Notes: generated by a model not told the origin, from the sequence alone. Shown: positions 7,997 through 16,012, numbered from the stretch's first letter. The stretch: DNA of 64,000 nt from Phytohabitans flavus (GCF_011764545.1 NZ_AP022870.1:8252001-8316000); one strand, 5' to 3'. Program-made: numbers and translations.

Positions 7997-8769
7997 CCAT
8001 CGTCGACACCGCGCTGCACGACAGCCTGCGCGCGTTGAAGCTCTCCGGCATGCTGCACACCCTCAACGCCCGCCTGGCCCAAGCCCAAGCCGGCGAGCTC
8101 GGCCACCTGGAGTTCCTGCAGGTGCTCTGCCACGACGAGATCACCCGCCGGGAAACCATGGGCATGCAACGCCGGCTGCGCCGCGCCCGCTTCGACCAGA
8201 CCACCACCCTGGAGGAGTTCGACTTTCACACCAGCCCGAAACTGCCCGCCGCGCAGATCCGCGACCTGGCCGCGCTGCGCTGGCTGCAGGCCGGCGAGTC
8301 GGTCATCCTGCACGGCCCGGTCGGCGTCGGCAAAACCCATATAGCGCAAGCCCTCGGGCACCTCGCCATCCGCCGCGGCGCCGACGTCCGCTTCACCAAA
8401 ACCAGCCGCGCCCTAGCCGACCTCGCCGGCGGCCACGCCGACCGCACCTGGCCCCGCCGCCTCGCCGAGCTCGCCCGTCCCGCGTTGCTGATCCTGGACG
8501 ACTTCGCCATGCGCGAACTGACTGCCCAACAGGCCGACGACCTCTACGAACTCATCTCCGAACGCGCCCAGGCCGGCCGGTCCTTGATCGCCACCTCGAA
8601 CCGGTCACCGGCCGACTGGTATCCGCTGTTCCCCAACCCCGTCGTCGCCGAATCGCTGCTGGACCGGCTCATCAACACCAGCCACCAGGTCTTCATGAAC
8701 GGACCCAGCTACCGCCCCAACAAACGACCCGGCCGAGCCGGCTCGACAACACCGACCGGCACCAAGTAG
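7993..8769 (+). CDS. istB: IS21-family helper ATPase IstB
   Basis: This 258-residue AAA+ protein starts at GTG 7993 (GTGA overlap with the previous stop). It has Walker A GPVGVGKT at residues 108-115 and Walker B LLILDDF ending near residue 171, followed by a sensor-like LIATSNRSP. The N-terminal 80 residues form the DnaC-like helical region that contacts IstA and DNA. It delivers target DNA to the IstA transposase. The upstream GGAG lies inside the middle gene. Confidence 0.95.
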   Translation: MTIVDTALHDSLRALKLSGMLHTLNARLAQAQAGELGHLEFLQVLCHDEITRRETMGMQRRLRRARFDQTTTLEEFDFHTSPKLPAAQIRDLAALRWLQAGESVILHGPVGVGKTHIAQALGHLAIRRGADVRFTKTSRALADLAGGHADRTWPRRLAELARPALLILDDFAMRELTAQQADDLYELISERAQAGRSLIATSNRSPADWYPLFPNPVVAESLLDRLINTSHQVFMNGPSYRPNKRPGRAGSTTPTGTK

Positions 8770-8793
8770 AACATCAACCGAGGGCCACACCCT

Positions 8794-8840
8794 GGGGAAT
8801 TACGTGAGCCCAGACCCGGGGAATTCCGTGAGCGACGACA
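8794..8840 (-). repeat. Right end multiple terminal repeats of the IS21 element
   Basis: Two inverted copies of the same unit lie at 8794-8809 (GGGGAATTACGTGAGC) and 8818-8840 (terminal repeat ending GACGACA). Together with the three left copies they form five binding units. Confidence 0.85.
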
Positions 8841-8848
8841 GGGCAAAG
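8841..8848 (+). repeat. Right target-site duplication of the IS21 element
   Basis: GGGCAAAG follows the right terminal repeat and matches 5933-5940 exactly. Confidence 0.9.
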
Positions 8849-9491
8849 CCGCATCCGAGTGGTTTCTCGTTTGGGTTTGCATATGCGCGGCCCGTCGCAG
8901 CTTTACTGCTGAATCGGGAAGTGGATTCGCGTTCCAACGCCGAATGTCGTCGTGCCAGAACTGTGCCGCTACAAAACGGGTAGATGAATGTCGTTGCTTA
9001 CGCGCCGGTTGCCGAATAGGGTTTGATAAACGTCAACGATTGAGCAGATGCAACCGGCGGTCCGGGAAGTTCGGATGATGAGGGTCCCGCTGGGTTCAAG
9101 ATCCACTTGCTCCAGGTGGCGCTAGCTGCGGGGAAGGCCAGCGCAAGGTGGGGCGAGGTAGGTCGAAGGTGAAGGGCGGGCAAGTGCGGACAAAGGTGAT
9201 GGAGTGTCATAGCCCACAAATCCCACACAAAGCGAGCGACGCCCTTACAGCAAGCTGGGAAAATCCGTCCTTTCTCAACTGGTTCTGGACACTGGCTGGG
9301 TGCCGTGAAATCTTGCACGAAGCGCCGTTCCTAAAGTTCAGCTAAGTTTTCGGTCAGCCGTTCAGCCATGTTTTTCGCGCAGTGTGGTTCTAAGCCGTCG
9401 ATCAGGATGTGTCTGCGGCCCGGGGTGTGGCACGATCAGGTCACCCCAAAAGTTCGCGAGTCACATGCGGTTAACCCGACGGGAGCGTTCA
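8849..9491. other. Gene-poor spacer right of the IS element
   Basis: These 643 bases are lower in GC than the surroundings and have short frames on both strands (for example 9148-9345 plus, 8998-9318 minus) without ribosome sites or recognisable protein features. I see no gene, RNA or clear repeat. The last part presumably carries the promoter for the small gene at 9492, but no clear promoter hexamers are visible. Confidence 0.55.
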
Positions 9492-9659
9492 ATGCGTGCA
9501 CGTAGACTGAGCCGTCTAGCTGGCTTGGTCCTGGCGCTGGCCGTGACCTTCGGCGCAGCCCATTGGCTTGGCGGCAGCGGAGGCGGCTTCAGCACCATGG
9601 AGTACGACTGGAGCGGGCCGCTCCTTGAGTACGACTGGTCCAGCTTCCCCCTCCCCTGA
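9492..9659 (+). CDS. Small exported peptide with duplicated EYDWS motif
   Basis: This 55-residue product starts at ATG 9492 behind GGGAG. The N-terminus is MRARRLSRLAG followed by a hydrophobic run LVLALAVTFGAAHWL, a typical signal peptide or single anchor. The mature part is only about 25 residues and contains MEYDWSGPL and LEYDWSSFP, two copies of a (M/L)EYDWS motif. It ends five bases before the GGDEF/EAL gene starts, so the two are probably cotranscribed. I do not recognise a family. An aromatic-acidic repeated motif after a signal sequence could be a signalling peptide or a small membrane-protein partner. Confidence 0.65.
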   Translation: MRARRLSRLAGLVLALAVTFGAAHWLGGSGGGFSTMEYDWSGPLLEYDWSSFPLP

Positions 9660-9664
9660 GCCGC

Positions 9665-12214
9665 ATGACCTCGCGGCAGGCAGCGAAGCGGCGGTCGGCG
9701 GAAAACGCCTGGTTGATCACAGGCCCCCTGGCGATCCTGGCTGTCGTAGTTACGACCGGGCTCGCCATGGTCGACGACTCGGTGAGCGTCGGCGACGCCA
9801 GCATCGCGGCCCTACTTCTGGCGATCTCGGTGGGCGCCGAGGTCGCGATCTTGCCGTTTATCGTCCGACGGCACGGTGTGATCGTCGCGATCAACGAGAT
9901 TCCGCTGGTCCTGGCGTTCTTCTACTTGTCGCCGCCGATCGTGGTGCTGATCTTCTTCGTCGGTGCGGTAATCAATCAGTACCACCGCCTGCTCCGGCGC
10001 CGGCTCGCACCGGTAAAGCTCTGGTTCAACGTGGCCAAGTCCGCCGCGGCCACGGCGCTCGCCGGTGCGGTGCTGCTGGCCCTCCCGCCGATACAGGGCG
10101 TAGGCCCGGGCACCTGGGGCATCCTGTTCGCCGCTGTCGCCACCTACACGCTTGTCACGTTCATCGCCGTGATCGGCGTCTTCGCGATCGTGCAGGGGCT
10201 GGCGGCCGCCCGGGAGGTGCTCCGCACCGGCATACGGACGCTGGTCATCACCGTCGGGGTCAACGTCGCGGTCGGCCTGATCATCCTCATCGTGCTCAGG
10301 GTGACCCCGTGGTCCGCGCTGCTGGTGCTCGGGCTGGCAATCGTGCTGGCGGTCTTCTACCGGTCGTACGCGCAGTTCCTGGGCCAGCACCGCACGCTTT
10401 CCCAGCTCTATGACCTGAGCCGGGCGATCGGCAACGGTGGCCAGGAGAGTGGCCTCGCTGACGATCTCCTCTTCCGGGTGCGTGCTCTCATGCAGGCCGA
10501 GTACGCCACCCTGTGGCTGCCTGCGCAGGGCCGGCACCCGGAGGTGCTGCTCTCCGCCCGGATCGACGACTCCGGCCTGCTCGACATCGCGCCGACCCTG
10601 CCGCTGGCCCGCAGCAAGGCGCAGGAGAGCGGCAGCACCGTCGCGGTCACCCCGCAGTTCGAGACGGACGAGGGGCTGCGGCGGGCCCTGCGCGAGAGCG
10701 GCGTCAAAGACGTGATCGTCACGCCTCTCCGCTCCGGCCAGGCGGTGATCGGCACGCTCGAGGTGGTCAACCGGCTGAGCGACACCGGCCACTTCACAAC
10801 CGGTGACGTCCGGGTGCTGGAGACGATCGCGGCGCACGCTGGCGTGGCGGTGGAAAACTCGCGGCTTGTCGACCGGCTGCGCTACGACGCGTACCACGAC
10901 GGGCTCACCGCCCTCGCCAACCGGCGGCGGATCACCGAGGCGCTGGAGGAGTCGGTCGTCGTGCGGGCGCCCGGCGAGGTGGTGGCGCTGCTCCTCTTCG
11001 ACGTCGACCGGCTGCGCGACGTCAACGAGTCGCTCGGCCACGCGGCCGGCGACAAGCTGCTCGCCGAGGTCGCCCGCCGGCTGCGCGCGACCGCACCGCC
11101 CGCGGCGCTGGTGGGGCGGGTCGGCGGAGACGAGTTCGTGGTGACGCTCCGCTCCGAGAGCATCGAGGCGGCCGCCCAGCTCGCCGTCGACCTGCGGGAG
11201 CAGGTGCGCGACCCGATCGAGTTCGGCACGCTCACGCTCGACGTCGACACGGCCGTCGGCGTTGTCGTACACCCGGATCACGGCACCGATCCCGCGACGC
11301 TGCTTCAGCGGGCCGACGTGGCCGCGACCGTCGCGAAGTCGGTGCCGGGTGGTGTCCAGCTCTTCAGCGCGGGTCTGGAGTCGCGGTCGGTGCGCCGCTT
11401 AGAGCTCGCCGGCGACCTGCGCCGCGCGCTCGACAACGACGAGCTTGAGGTCTACTTCCAGCCCAAGGTCACGCTGTCCGACCGGCGGCTGGTGGGCGTG
11501 GAGTGCCTGGCCCGCTGGGAGCACCCGGCGCATGGCGCGGTCTCGCCGGAAGACTTCGTGGCGGTGGCCGAGCACACCGGCCAGCTCGGCCGGCTCACCG
11601 AGGCGGTGCTGAAGGAAGGGCTGCGGCGCTGCCGGGAGTGGGCCGACGCGGAGCGCCCGCTCGCCGTCGCGGTCAACCTCTCCCCGCGTACGCTCGTGGA
11701 CCCCGGTTTCCCCGCCCGCGTCGACGCGCTCCTGCGGGAGTATGGCGTGGCGGCCGAGCAGGTCACCTTCGAGATCAAGGAAGACGGCGTCACCGGGGGG
11801 CCCACCGACCGCCCGCTGCCCACGCTGCGGCGGCTGCGCGAGATCGGGGTGCGGCTGTCGGTCGACGACTTCGGCACCGGCTACTCCTCACTCTCGTACC
11901 TGCGTCGCCTGCCGGTCCACGAGGTGAAGATCGACCGCTCGTTCGTGCAGGGCATGGCGACCGACGCCGGCGACCTGGCGATCGTGCGCGCTGTGGTGGC
12001 GCTGTCGCTCCAGTTCGGCCTCACGGTGGTGGCCGAGGGCGTGGAGAGCGAGCTGACGCTCGACCTGCTCAAGGAGATGGGCTGCGAGATCGGCCAGGGC
12101 TTCCTCTTCAGTCGCCCGCTGCCGTACGAGCGGCTGGAGGCGTGGTTCGGCGCCCGCACGGAGGCGGAGCCGACTCCCCTCGGCGAGGTCCGCCGCCTCC
12201 GCGCTGTGACCTAG
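9665..12214 (+). CDS. Membrane GAF-GGDEF-EAL protein (cyclic-di-GMP turnover)
   Basis: This 849-residue protein has about seven or eight membrane segments (residues 17-245), a GAF-like domain (about 260-400), a GGDEF domain with intact GGDEF at residues 487-491, and a C-terminal EAL domain. The EAL signature reads ECL (Glu613). The other expected residues are present: NLSP, VDDFGTGYSS, VKIDRSF, AEGVES and GQGFLFS. There is no RxxD inhibitory site just before GGDEF. It therefore may both make and degrade cyclic di-GMP at the membrane. It follows the small EYDWS peptide by five bases. Start ATG 9665. Confidence 0.88.
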   Translation: MTSRQAAKRRSAENAWLITGPLAILAVVVTTGLAMVDDSVSVGDASIAALLLAISVGAEVAILPFIVRRHGVIVAINEIPLVLAFFYLSPPIVVLIFFVGAVINQYHRLLRRRLAPVKLWFNVAKSAAATALAGAVLLALPPIQGVGPGTWGILFAAVATYTLVTFIAVIGVFAIVQGLAAAREVLRTGIRTLVITVGVNVAVGLIILIVLRVTPWSALLVLGLAIVLAVFYRSYAQFLGQHRTLSQLYDLSRAIGNGGQESGLADDLLFRVRALMQAEYATLWLPAQGRHPEVLLSARIDDSGLLDIAPTLPLARSKAQESGSTVAVTPQFETDEGLRRALRESGVKDVIVTPLRSGQAVIGTLEVVNRLSDTGHFTTGDVRVLETIAAHAGVAVENSRLVDRLRYDAYHDGLTALANRRRITEALEESVVVRAPGEVVALLLFDVDRLRDVNESLGHAAGDKLLAEVARRLRATAPPAALVGRVGGDEFVVTLRSESIEAAAQLAVDLREQVRDPIEFGTLTLDVDTAVGVVVHPDHGTDPATLLQRADVAATVAKSVPGGVQLFSAGLESRSVRRLELAGDLRRALDNDELEVYFQPKVTLSDRRLVGVECLARWEHPAHGAVSPEDFVAVAEHTGQLGRLTEAVLKEGLRRCREWADAERPLAVAVNLSPRTLVDPGFPARVDALLREYGVAAEQVTFEIKEDGVTGGPTDRPLPTLRRLREIGVRLSVDDFGTGYSSLSYLRRLPVHEVKIDRSFVQGMATDAGDLAIVRAVVALSLQFGLTVVAEGVESELTLDLLKEMGCEIGQGFLFSRPLPYERLEAWFGARTEAEPTPLGEVRRLRAVT

Positions 12215-12230
12215 AGACCCAATCAGAGGG

Positions 12231-12396
12231 CTACCGCGACGTCCGTCGTGGTCCAGACCGTCGCTCCCGCGGCCTCACCCGCCGCGGTTCACAACCGATC
12301 CCGCCTGCCGCCGCCTGCCGGCGGCTGCGTGGGCTTGTGAGGCGGCGGGTGAGGCCGCGGGAGCAGCGGTCCGGACCACCGCGGACGTCGCGGTAG
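12231..12396. repeat. Large inverted repeat, 55-bp arms
   Basis: Positions 12231-12285 and 12342-12396 are inverted copies matching at 50 of 55 bases, starting CTACCGCGACG and ending CGTCGCGGTAG. The 56-base centre contains a further GCCGCC/GGCGGC hairpin. It begins 16 bases after the GGDEF/EAL stop, so it may act as a terminator. Its size is more like a palindromic mobile or REP-type element. No target duplication is visible. Confidence 0.7.
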
Positions 12397-12490
12397 CTCC
12401 GATCTATCTTGAAGCCTTTCGGGGCGCGGCGGCCCAGCGGACCCGCAGGCGACACGGCTATCCCGATTTCGTCTGGGGAAGGGCTACGTG

Positions 12491-12496
12491 TACTCT
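12491..12496 (+). promoter_or_regulatory. Possible -10 box for the tRNA-Thr/Met operon
   Basis: TACTCT lies 15 bases upstream of the tRNA-Thr 5' end. The matching -35 (TTCGTC, 12468-12473, spacer 17) is weak. Confidence 0.45.
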
Positions 12497-12511
12497 TACC
12501 CAGGCGCACGC

Positions 12512-12584
12512 GCCCCCTTAGCTCAGTCGGCAGAGCGTCTCCATGGTAAGGAGAAGGTCTACGGTTCGATTCCGTAAGGGGGCT
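12512..12584 (+). tRNA. thrT: tRNA-Thr (GGT)
   Basis: This is a 73-base cloverleaf. The acceptor strands are GCCCCCT and AGGGGGC with discriminator T. The D-arm is GCTC...GAGC, the anticodon arm is TCTCC-ATGGTAA-GGAGA with anticodon GGT, and the T-arm is TACGG-TTCGATT-CCGTA. CCA is not encoded. It is followed 24 bases later by tRNA-Met, the usual arrangement upstream of rpmG-secE-nusG in actinobacteria. Confidence 0.97.
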
Positions 12585-12608
12585 CAGCGGGTCACCTGGA
12601 CCCACCTC

Positions 12609-12681
12609 GGCGGTGTAGCTCAGATGGCAGAGCAAGCGGCTCATAATCGCTGTGTCGCCGGTTCAAGTCCGGCCACCGCTA
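12609..12681 (+). tRNA. metT: tRNA-Met (CAT, elongator type)
   Basis: This is a 73-base cloverleaf. The acceptor strands are GGCGGTG and CACCGCT (one G-U end pair), discriminator A. The D-arm is GCTC...GAGC, the anticodon loop is CTCATAA with anticodon CAT, and the T-arm is GCCGG-TTCAAGT-CCGGC. The anticodon stem lacks the three G-C pairs of initiator tRNA, so it is the elongator. Confidence 0.95.
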
Positions 12682-12690
12682 CGCACGTAA

Positions 12691-12709
12691 CGGACGCCAC
12701 TGGCGTCCG
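12691..12709 (+). terminator. Perfect palindrome after tRNA-Met
   Basis: CGGACGCCA and TGGCGTCCG flank a single C, followed by CTTCGCTTGT. It probably ends the tRNA transcript or marks processing before rpmG. Confidence 0.65.
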
Positions 12710-12778
12710 CTTCGCTTGTACGGGTATCCTAGTGGGCCGGTAACGCGAAGACCCAGTTGACGAGGAAGGCACTCCGCC

Positions 12779-12946
12779 GTGGCCAAGGCGACCGACGTCC
12801 GTCCAAAGATCACTATGGCGTGTGTGGAGTGCAAGGAGCGCAACTACATCACGCGTAAGAACCGCCGCAACGACCCGGACCGCATCGAGCTGAAGAAGTT
12901 CTGCCCGCGTTGCGGCAAGCACACGGCGCACCGCGAGACGCGCTGA
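12779..12946 (+). CDS. rpmG: 50S ribosomal protein L33
   Basis: This 55-residue protein starts at GTG 12779 behind GAGGAAGG. It carries the zinc-binding type of L33, with CVEC near residue 15 and CPRC near residue 40 ([13 protein letters not shown] and [11 protein letters not shown]). It is a small component of the 50S subunit near the E site. The position after tRNA-Thr/Met and before the Had-like dehydratase genes and secE is conserved in actinobacteria. The C+ type indicates zinc-replete expression; no C- paralog is in this window. Confidence 0.95.
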   Translation: MAKATDVRPKITMACVECKERNYITRKNRRNDPDRIELKKFCPRCGKHTAHRETR

Positions 12947-12965
12947 CGCCGGATAGACCTTAGGT

Positions 12966-12994
12966 CGCGCGGGTGGGCATTCGCCCCCCGCGCG
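12966..12994 (+). terminator. Hairpin terminator after rpmG
   Basis: CGCGCGGG/CCCGCGCG with inner GGGC/GCCC, loop ATTC and one bulged T, followed by TTCTCGTT. Confidence 0.75.
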
Positions 12995-13065
12995 TTCTCG
13001 TTGGCGCCCACCTTTCGCAAGACGGTGCAGGCTTTGGCGGACCGGTGGGACGGTAGGTTCGCTCC

Positions 13066-13512
13066 ATGCCTCTGGACAAGTCCTTCATCGGCCGGACGTA
13101 CCCGCCGACCGCTCCCTACCAGGTTGGCCGGGAGAAGATCCGCGAGTTCGCGAAGGCTATCGGCGCGACCGACCCGCTGTACCTCGATCCGGAGGCTGCC
13201 CGCGCCGCCGGGTACACCGACGTCATCGCGCCACCCACGTTCCCTGTGATCATTAGCATGGCGGCCAGCCGGCAGATCGTCGACGACCCGGCGCTGGGCG
13301 TCGACTACAGCCGTGTGGTCCACGGCGACCAGCGCTTCGCGTACCAGCGGCCGGTCGTGGCCGGCGACGAGCTCGTCTGCGTCAACAGCGTCGAAGAGAT
13401 CTTGTCGCGCGGTGGCCACGACTTCCTGACCACCCGTACGGACGTGAGCACCTCGGCCGGCGAGCCTGTGGTGAGCGTGTGGTCCAAGCTCGTCGTGCGC
13501 GGGGAAGGCTGA
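13066..13512 (+). CDS. MaoC-family dehydratase, N-terminal-type subunit (HadA-like)
   Basis: This 148-residue hot-dog-fold protein resembles the FAS1-like dehydratase (HadA/HadC) subunit. It shows GRTYPPTAPYQVGREKIREF at the start, ATDPLYLDPEAA, and APPTFPVIIS in place of the catalytic hydratase motif. The next gene, one base downstream, supplies the catalytic partner. The pair should form a (3R)-hydroxyacyl-ACP dehydratase heterodimer. In mycobacteria hadABC occupies exactly this place between rpmG and tRNA-Trp/secE and serves mycolate synthesis. Here, in an organism without mycolates, the fatty-acid substrate is unknown. Start ATG 13066. Confidence 0.88.
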   Translation: MPLDKSFIGRTYPPTAPYQVGREKIREFAKAIGATDPLYLDPEAARAAGYTDVIAPPTFPVIISMAASRQIVDDPALGVDYSRVVHGDQRFAYQRPVVAGDELVCVNSVEEILSRGGHDFLTTRTDVSTSAGEPVVSVWSKLVVRGEG

Positions 13513-13513
13513 G

Positions 13514-13933
13514 ATGGACGCGGGGAAGGCTGAGAGGGAAGAGCTGCCCACGCAGACCTACCGGGTGACCCGGGCCGACCTGGTGCGTTACGCGGGCGCC
13601 TCCGGCGACTTCAACGTCATCCACTGGAGCGAGCGGCTCGCCACCAAGGTGGGCCTGCCGAACGTTATCGCCCACGGCATGCTCACGATGGCGCTGGCCG
13701 GCCGGGCGGTCACCACCTGGGCCGGCGCGCCCGACGCGGTGGTCGACTTCAGCGTGCGGTTTAGCCGGCCGGTACCGGTGCCGGACGACGACGAGGGCAC
13801 GGAGGTCGAGTTCCGGGGCGTGGCCAAGGGCGAGACCGAGGACGGGCTCACCCAAATCGACATCACCGCGACGTGCCACGGGGAGAAGGTGCTCTCGCAG
13901 GCGCGGGCGATCGTCCGCCGTCAGCGTGCGTAG
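13514..13933 (+). CDS. MaoC-family dehydratase, catalytic subunit (HadB-like)
   Basis: This 139-residue protein starts at ATG 13514, one base after the previous stop. It contains the hydratase-2 motif: YAGASGDFNVIHWSE with the catalytic Asp and His, then GLPNVIAHGMLTMALAGR. It should dehydrate 3-hydroxyacyl-ACP or -CoA together with the HadA-like subunit. GGGGAAGG just upstream serves as a ribosome site and lies inside the preceding gene, so the two are translated together. Confidence 0.9.
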   Translation: MDAGKAEREELPTQTYRVTRADLVRYAGASGDFNVIHWSERLATKVGLPNVIAHGMLTMALAGRAVTTWAGAPDAVVDFSVRFSRPVPVPDDDEGTEVEFRGVAKGETEDGLTQIDITATCHGEKVLSQARAIVRRQRA

Positions 13934-13945
13934 ACGGGTGCCAGG

Positions 13946-13975
13946 TTGGGAATCTCAGGGGCGTACCCGTACACT
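13946..13975 (+). promoter_or_regulatory. Promoter of tRNA-Trp/secE/nusG unit
   Basis: TTGGGA (13946-13951) and TACACT (13970-13975) are separated by 18 bases, a good housekeeping-sigma match, 61 bases before the tRNA-Trp. Confidence 0.6.
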
Positions 13976-14036
13976 GGTGCGCCGTGGGGTAGCTACCCCT
14001 GCCCGGGCGTGCCTGGGGTGGGATCGCTGCCTACAC

Positions 14037-14109
14037 AGGGGTGTGGCGCAATTGGCAGCGCAGCGGTCTCCAAAACCGCAGGTTGCAGGTTCGAGTCCTG
14101 TCGCCCCTG
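14037..14109 (+). tRNA. trpT: tRNA-Trp (CCA)
   Basis: This is a 73-base cloverleaf. The acceptor strands are AGGGGTG and CGCCCCT with discriminator G. The D-arm is GCGC...GCGC, the anticodon loop is CTCCAAA with anticodon CCA, and the T-arm is GCAGG-TTCGAGT-CCTGT. It precedes secE, as in most actinobacteria. Confidence 0.97.
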
Positions 14110-14218
14110 CGCCTAAGGCCTGACCGGCCCCGGGACGGGTCCCGCCGGCTTCGCTGGCCGAGGCTCGTCGCCGGGACCGGTGGGGCAAAGTGTCAAACCA
14201 CCCCCCACGGAGGGCGAA

Positions 14219-14617
14219 GTGGCCGAGAGCAAGCGGCGCGGCGAAGAGCCAGCGGACGACGACTTCGACGACCTCGACGAGTCGTTCGACGACGCTGTCG
14301 ACGACGATGCTGACGACGACGAGGACCAGCCGGTCTCGCGCGGCGGTACGGCCACCCGTGAGCGTCGCAAGACCGAGCCCGCCGATAAGCCGAAGGCGAA
14401 GAAGGACGTCACCCGAGTGGGGATGTTCGGCCGGCTTATGCGGTTCTTCCGCGAGGTGGTGGCCGAGCTTCGTAAGGTCATCTGGCCGACCCGCAAGGAG
14501 CTGCTGACCTACACCGCCGTCGTGGTGGTGTTCGTCGCCTTCATGCTGGCGATCGTGGCTGGCCTCGACTACGGGTTCGCCAAGGGCGTGTTGTTCGTCT
14601 TCGGCAACCAGGAATAG
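14219..14617 (+). CDS. secE: Preprotein translocase subunit SecE
   Basis: This 132-residue protein has a long acidic N-terminal extension rich in Asp (DDDFDDLDESFDDAVDDD), then the conserved SecE core RFFREVVAELRKVIWPTRKE and a single membrane segment TYTAVVVVFVAFMLAIVAG. Start GTG 14219 is chosen because GGAGGG lies five bases upstream and it gives the usual MAESKRRG beginning; GTG 14180 is an upstream alternative. SecE clamps SecY in the SecYEG channel. nusG follows 23 bases later in the conserved secE-nusG pair. Confidence 0.93.
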   Translation: MAESKRRGEEPADDDFDDLDESFDDAVDDDADDDEDQPVSRGGTATRERRKTEPADKPKAKKDVTRVGMFGRLMRFFREVVAELRKVIWPTRKELLTYTAVVVVFVAFMLAIVAGLDYGFAKGVLFVFGNQE

Positions 14618-14640
14618 ACATAAGACGGAAGTGAGCGAGC

Positions 14641-15360
14641 GTGCCTGAGTACGACGAGACCGCTGCGGCGGCCGACGAGCAGTCCGCGGTGGCTACCGCC
14701 GCCGAGCCGGAGGCGGTCGAGGCCGACAGCGAGCCGGAGTACGCGCCGGTCGCAGAGCCGGACGGTGACTACGACCCGGTGGCGGAGCTGCGGCAGAAGC
14801 TGCGCTACGCACCCGGCGACTGGTTCGTTGTGCACTCCTACGCCGGCTACGAAAACAAGGTCAAGACCAACCTCGAGACCCGGATCACGAGCCTCGACAT
14901 GGAGGACTTCATCTTCCAGGTCGAGGTGCCGACCCGCGAAGAGGTCGAGGTCAAGAACGGCAAGCGCCTCCAGGTGCAAAACAAGGTCTTCCCGGGCTAC
15001 ATCCTGGTGCGGATGGAGTTGACCCCGGAGTCCTACTCCTGCGTGCGCAACACCCCGGGCGTGACCGGCTTCGTCGGTGCGACCGACCGGGCCGACCGCC
15101 CCGCGCCGCTCTCGCTGGACGAGGTGCTCAAGTGGCTGGCACCTGCGGTCGAGACCGAGCAGAAGAAGGCCAAGCCGGAGGTCAAGGTCCTCGACTTCGA
15201 GGTCGGCGACTCCGTCACCGTCACCGACGGCGCCTTCGCCTCGCTGCCGGCCACGATCAGTGAGATCAACGCCGACCAGCAGAAGCTCAAGGTGCTGGTG
15301 TCGATCTTCGGGCGAGAGACGCCGGTCGAGCTCAACTTCAACCAGGTCTCGAAGATCTAA
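14641..15360 (+). CDS. nusG: Transcription termination/antitermination factor NusG
   Basis: This 239-residue protein starts at GTG 14641. An acidic, Ala/Glu-rich extension of about 60 residues precedes the NGN domain ([20 protein letters not shown]) and the C-terminal KOW domain ([20 protein letters not shown]). It binds RNA polymerase through the NGN domain and couples it to ribosome or Rho through KOW. The acidic extension is typical for actinobacteria. A strong hairpin follows the stop. Confidence 0.96.
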   Translation: MPEYDETAAAADEQSAVATAAEPEAVEADSEPEYAPVAEPDGDYDPVAELRQKLRYAPGDWFVVHSYAGYENKVKTNLETRITSLDMEDFIFQVEVPTREEVEVKNGKRLQVQNKVFPGYILVRMELTPESYSCVRNTPGVTGFVGATDRADRPAPLSLDEVLKWLAPAVETEQKKAKPEVKVLDFEVGDSVTVTDGAFASLPATISEINADQQKLKVLVSIFGRETPVELNFNQVSKI

Positions 15361-15372
15361 AGCGGTCGTCGT

Positions 15373-15399
15373 CAGGGCCGGCCTATCGGGCCGGCCCTG
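15373..15399 (+). terminator. Terminator after nusG
   Basis: CAGGGCCGGCC and GGCCGGCCCTG form a perfect 11-bp stem with loop TATCG. There is no T tract, as is common in high-GC actinobacteria. Confidence 0.75.
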
Positions 15400-15517
15400 C
15401 CCACTGGGCACCGCTCCGGACCGTCGCGCTATTCTTTAACGTCGGCCTGTCGGCTGCGCTTGACCGTGCGCGCCAACCGGTCGTCATCCACATCACCACC
15501 ACGCCCAGGAAAGAGCC

Positions 15518-15949
15518 ATGCCTCCCAAGAAAAAGCTTGTCAAGACGTTCACGCTGCAGTTGCCGGCGGGCCAGGCCACGCCGGCGCCGCCGGTCGGTCC
15601 GGCGCTGGGCCAGCACGGCGTCAACATCATGGAGTTCTGCAAGTCCTACAACTCGCAGACCGAGTCGCAGCGGGGCGACATCGTCCCGGCCGAGATCAGC
15701 GTGTACGAGGACCGCAGCTTCACGTTCGTGCTGAAGACCCCGCCCGCCGCCCGCCTGCTGATCAAGGCGGCCGGTGTGCCGAAGGGGTCCGGCACGCCGC
15801 ACACCGAGAAGGTCGGCTCGGTCACCCGCGCCCAGCTGCGTGAGATCGCCGAGAAGAAGATGGCGGACCTGAACGCCAACGACCTCGACCACGCCGAGCG
15901 GATCATCGCCGGCACCGCCCGTTCCATGGGCATCACTGTCAAGGAATAA
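15518..15949 (+). CDS. rplK: 50S ribosomal protein L11
   Basis: This 143-residue protein of normal length starts at ATG 15518 behind AGGAAAG. It has the L11 signature [20 protein letters not shown] and the C-terminal RNA-binding domain with GTARSMGI. It binds the GTPase-associated centre of 23S rRNA and is the target region for thiostrepton. The N-terminal Pro-rich switch ([10 protein letters not shown]) is intact. It is followed by rplA in the usual L11 operon. Confidence 0.97.
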   Translation: MPPKKKLVKTFTLQLPAGQATPAPPVGPALGQHGVNIMEFCKSYNSQTESQRGDIVPAEISVYEDRSFTFVLKTPPAARLLIKAAGVPKGSGTPHTEKVGSVTRAQLREIAEKKMADLNANDLDHAERIIAGTARSMGITVKE

Positions 15950-16012
15950 GCAACAGCACTCGTGGGAGGGCCCGACCGGGGCCCGCCGAGACCACAGGAG
16001 AAATCAGCAGAT

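Larger units (their letters stand above)
5941..8840 (+). mobile_element. Complete IS21-family insertion sequence (2,900 bp)
   Basis: The element begins TGTCGGCGCTCACGTAATTC and ends with the inverted copy GAATTCCGTGAGCGACGACA. The 23-base terminal repeats match at 21 positions. It carries istA, a small middle gene and istB, all coupled by four-base overlaps. Both open frames are intact and the 8-bp target duplication is perfect, so insertion is probably recent. It sits 276 bp beyond the tRNA-Tyr attachment core, on the host side. Confidence 0.95.

Noticed and set aside
8998-9318. 106-residue minus-strand frame in the IS right flank
   Set aside because: No start signal, low-complexity Pro/Ser-rich sequence and no recognisable domain.
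9148-9345. 65-residue plus-strand frame in the IS right flank
   Set aside because: No ribosome site, no protein-like composition or known motif.
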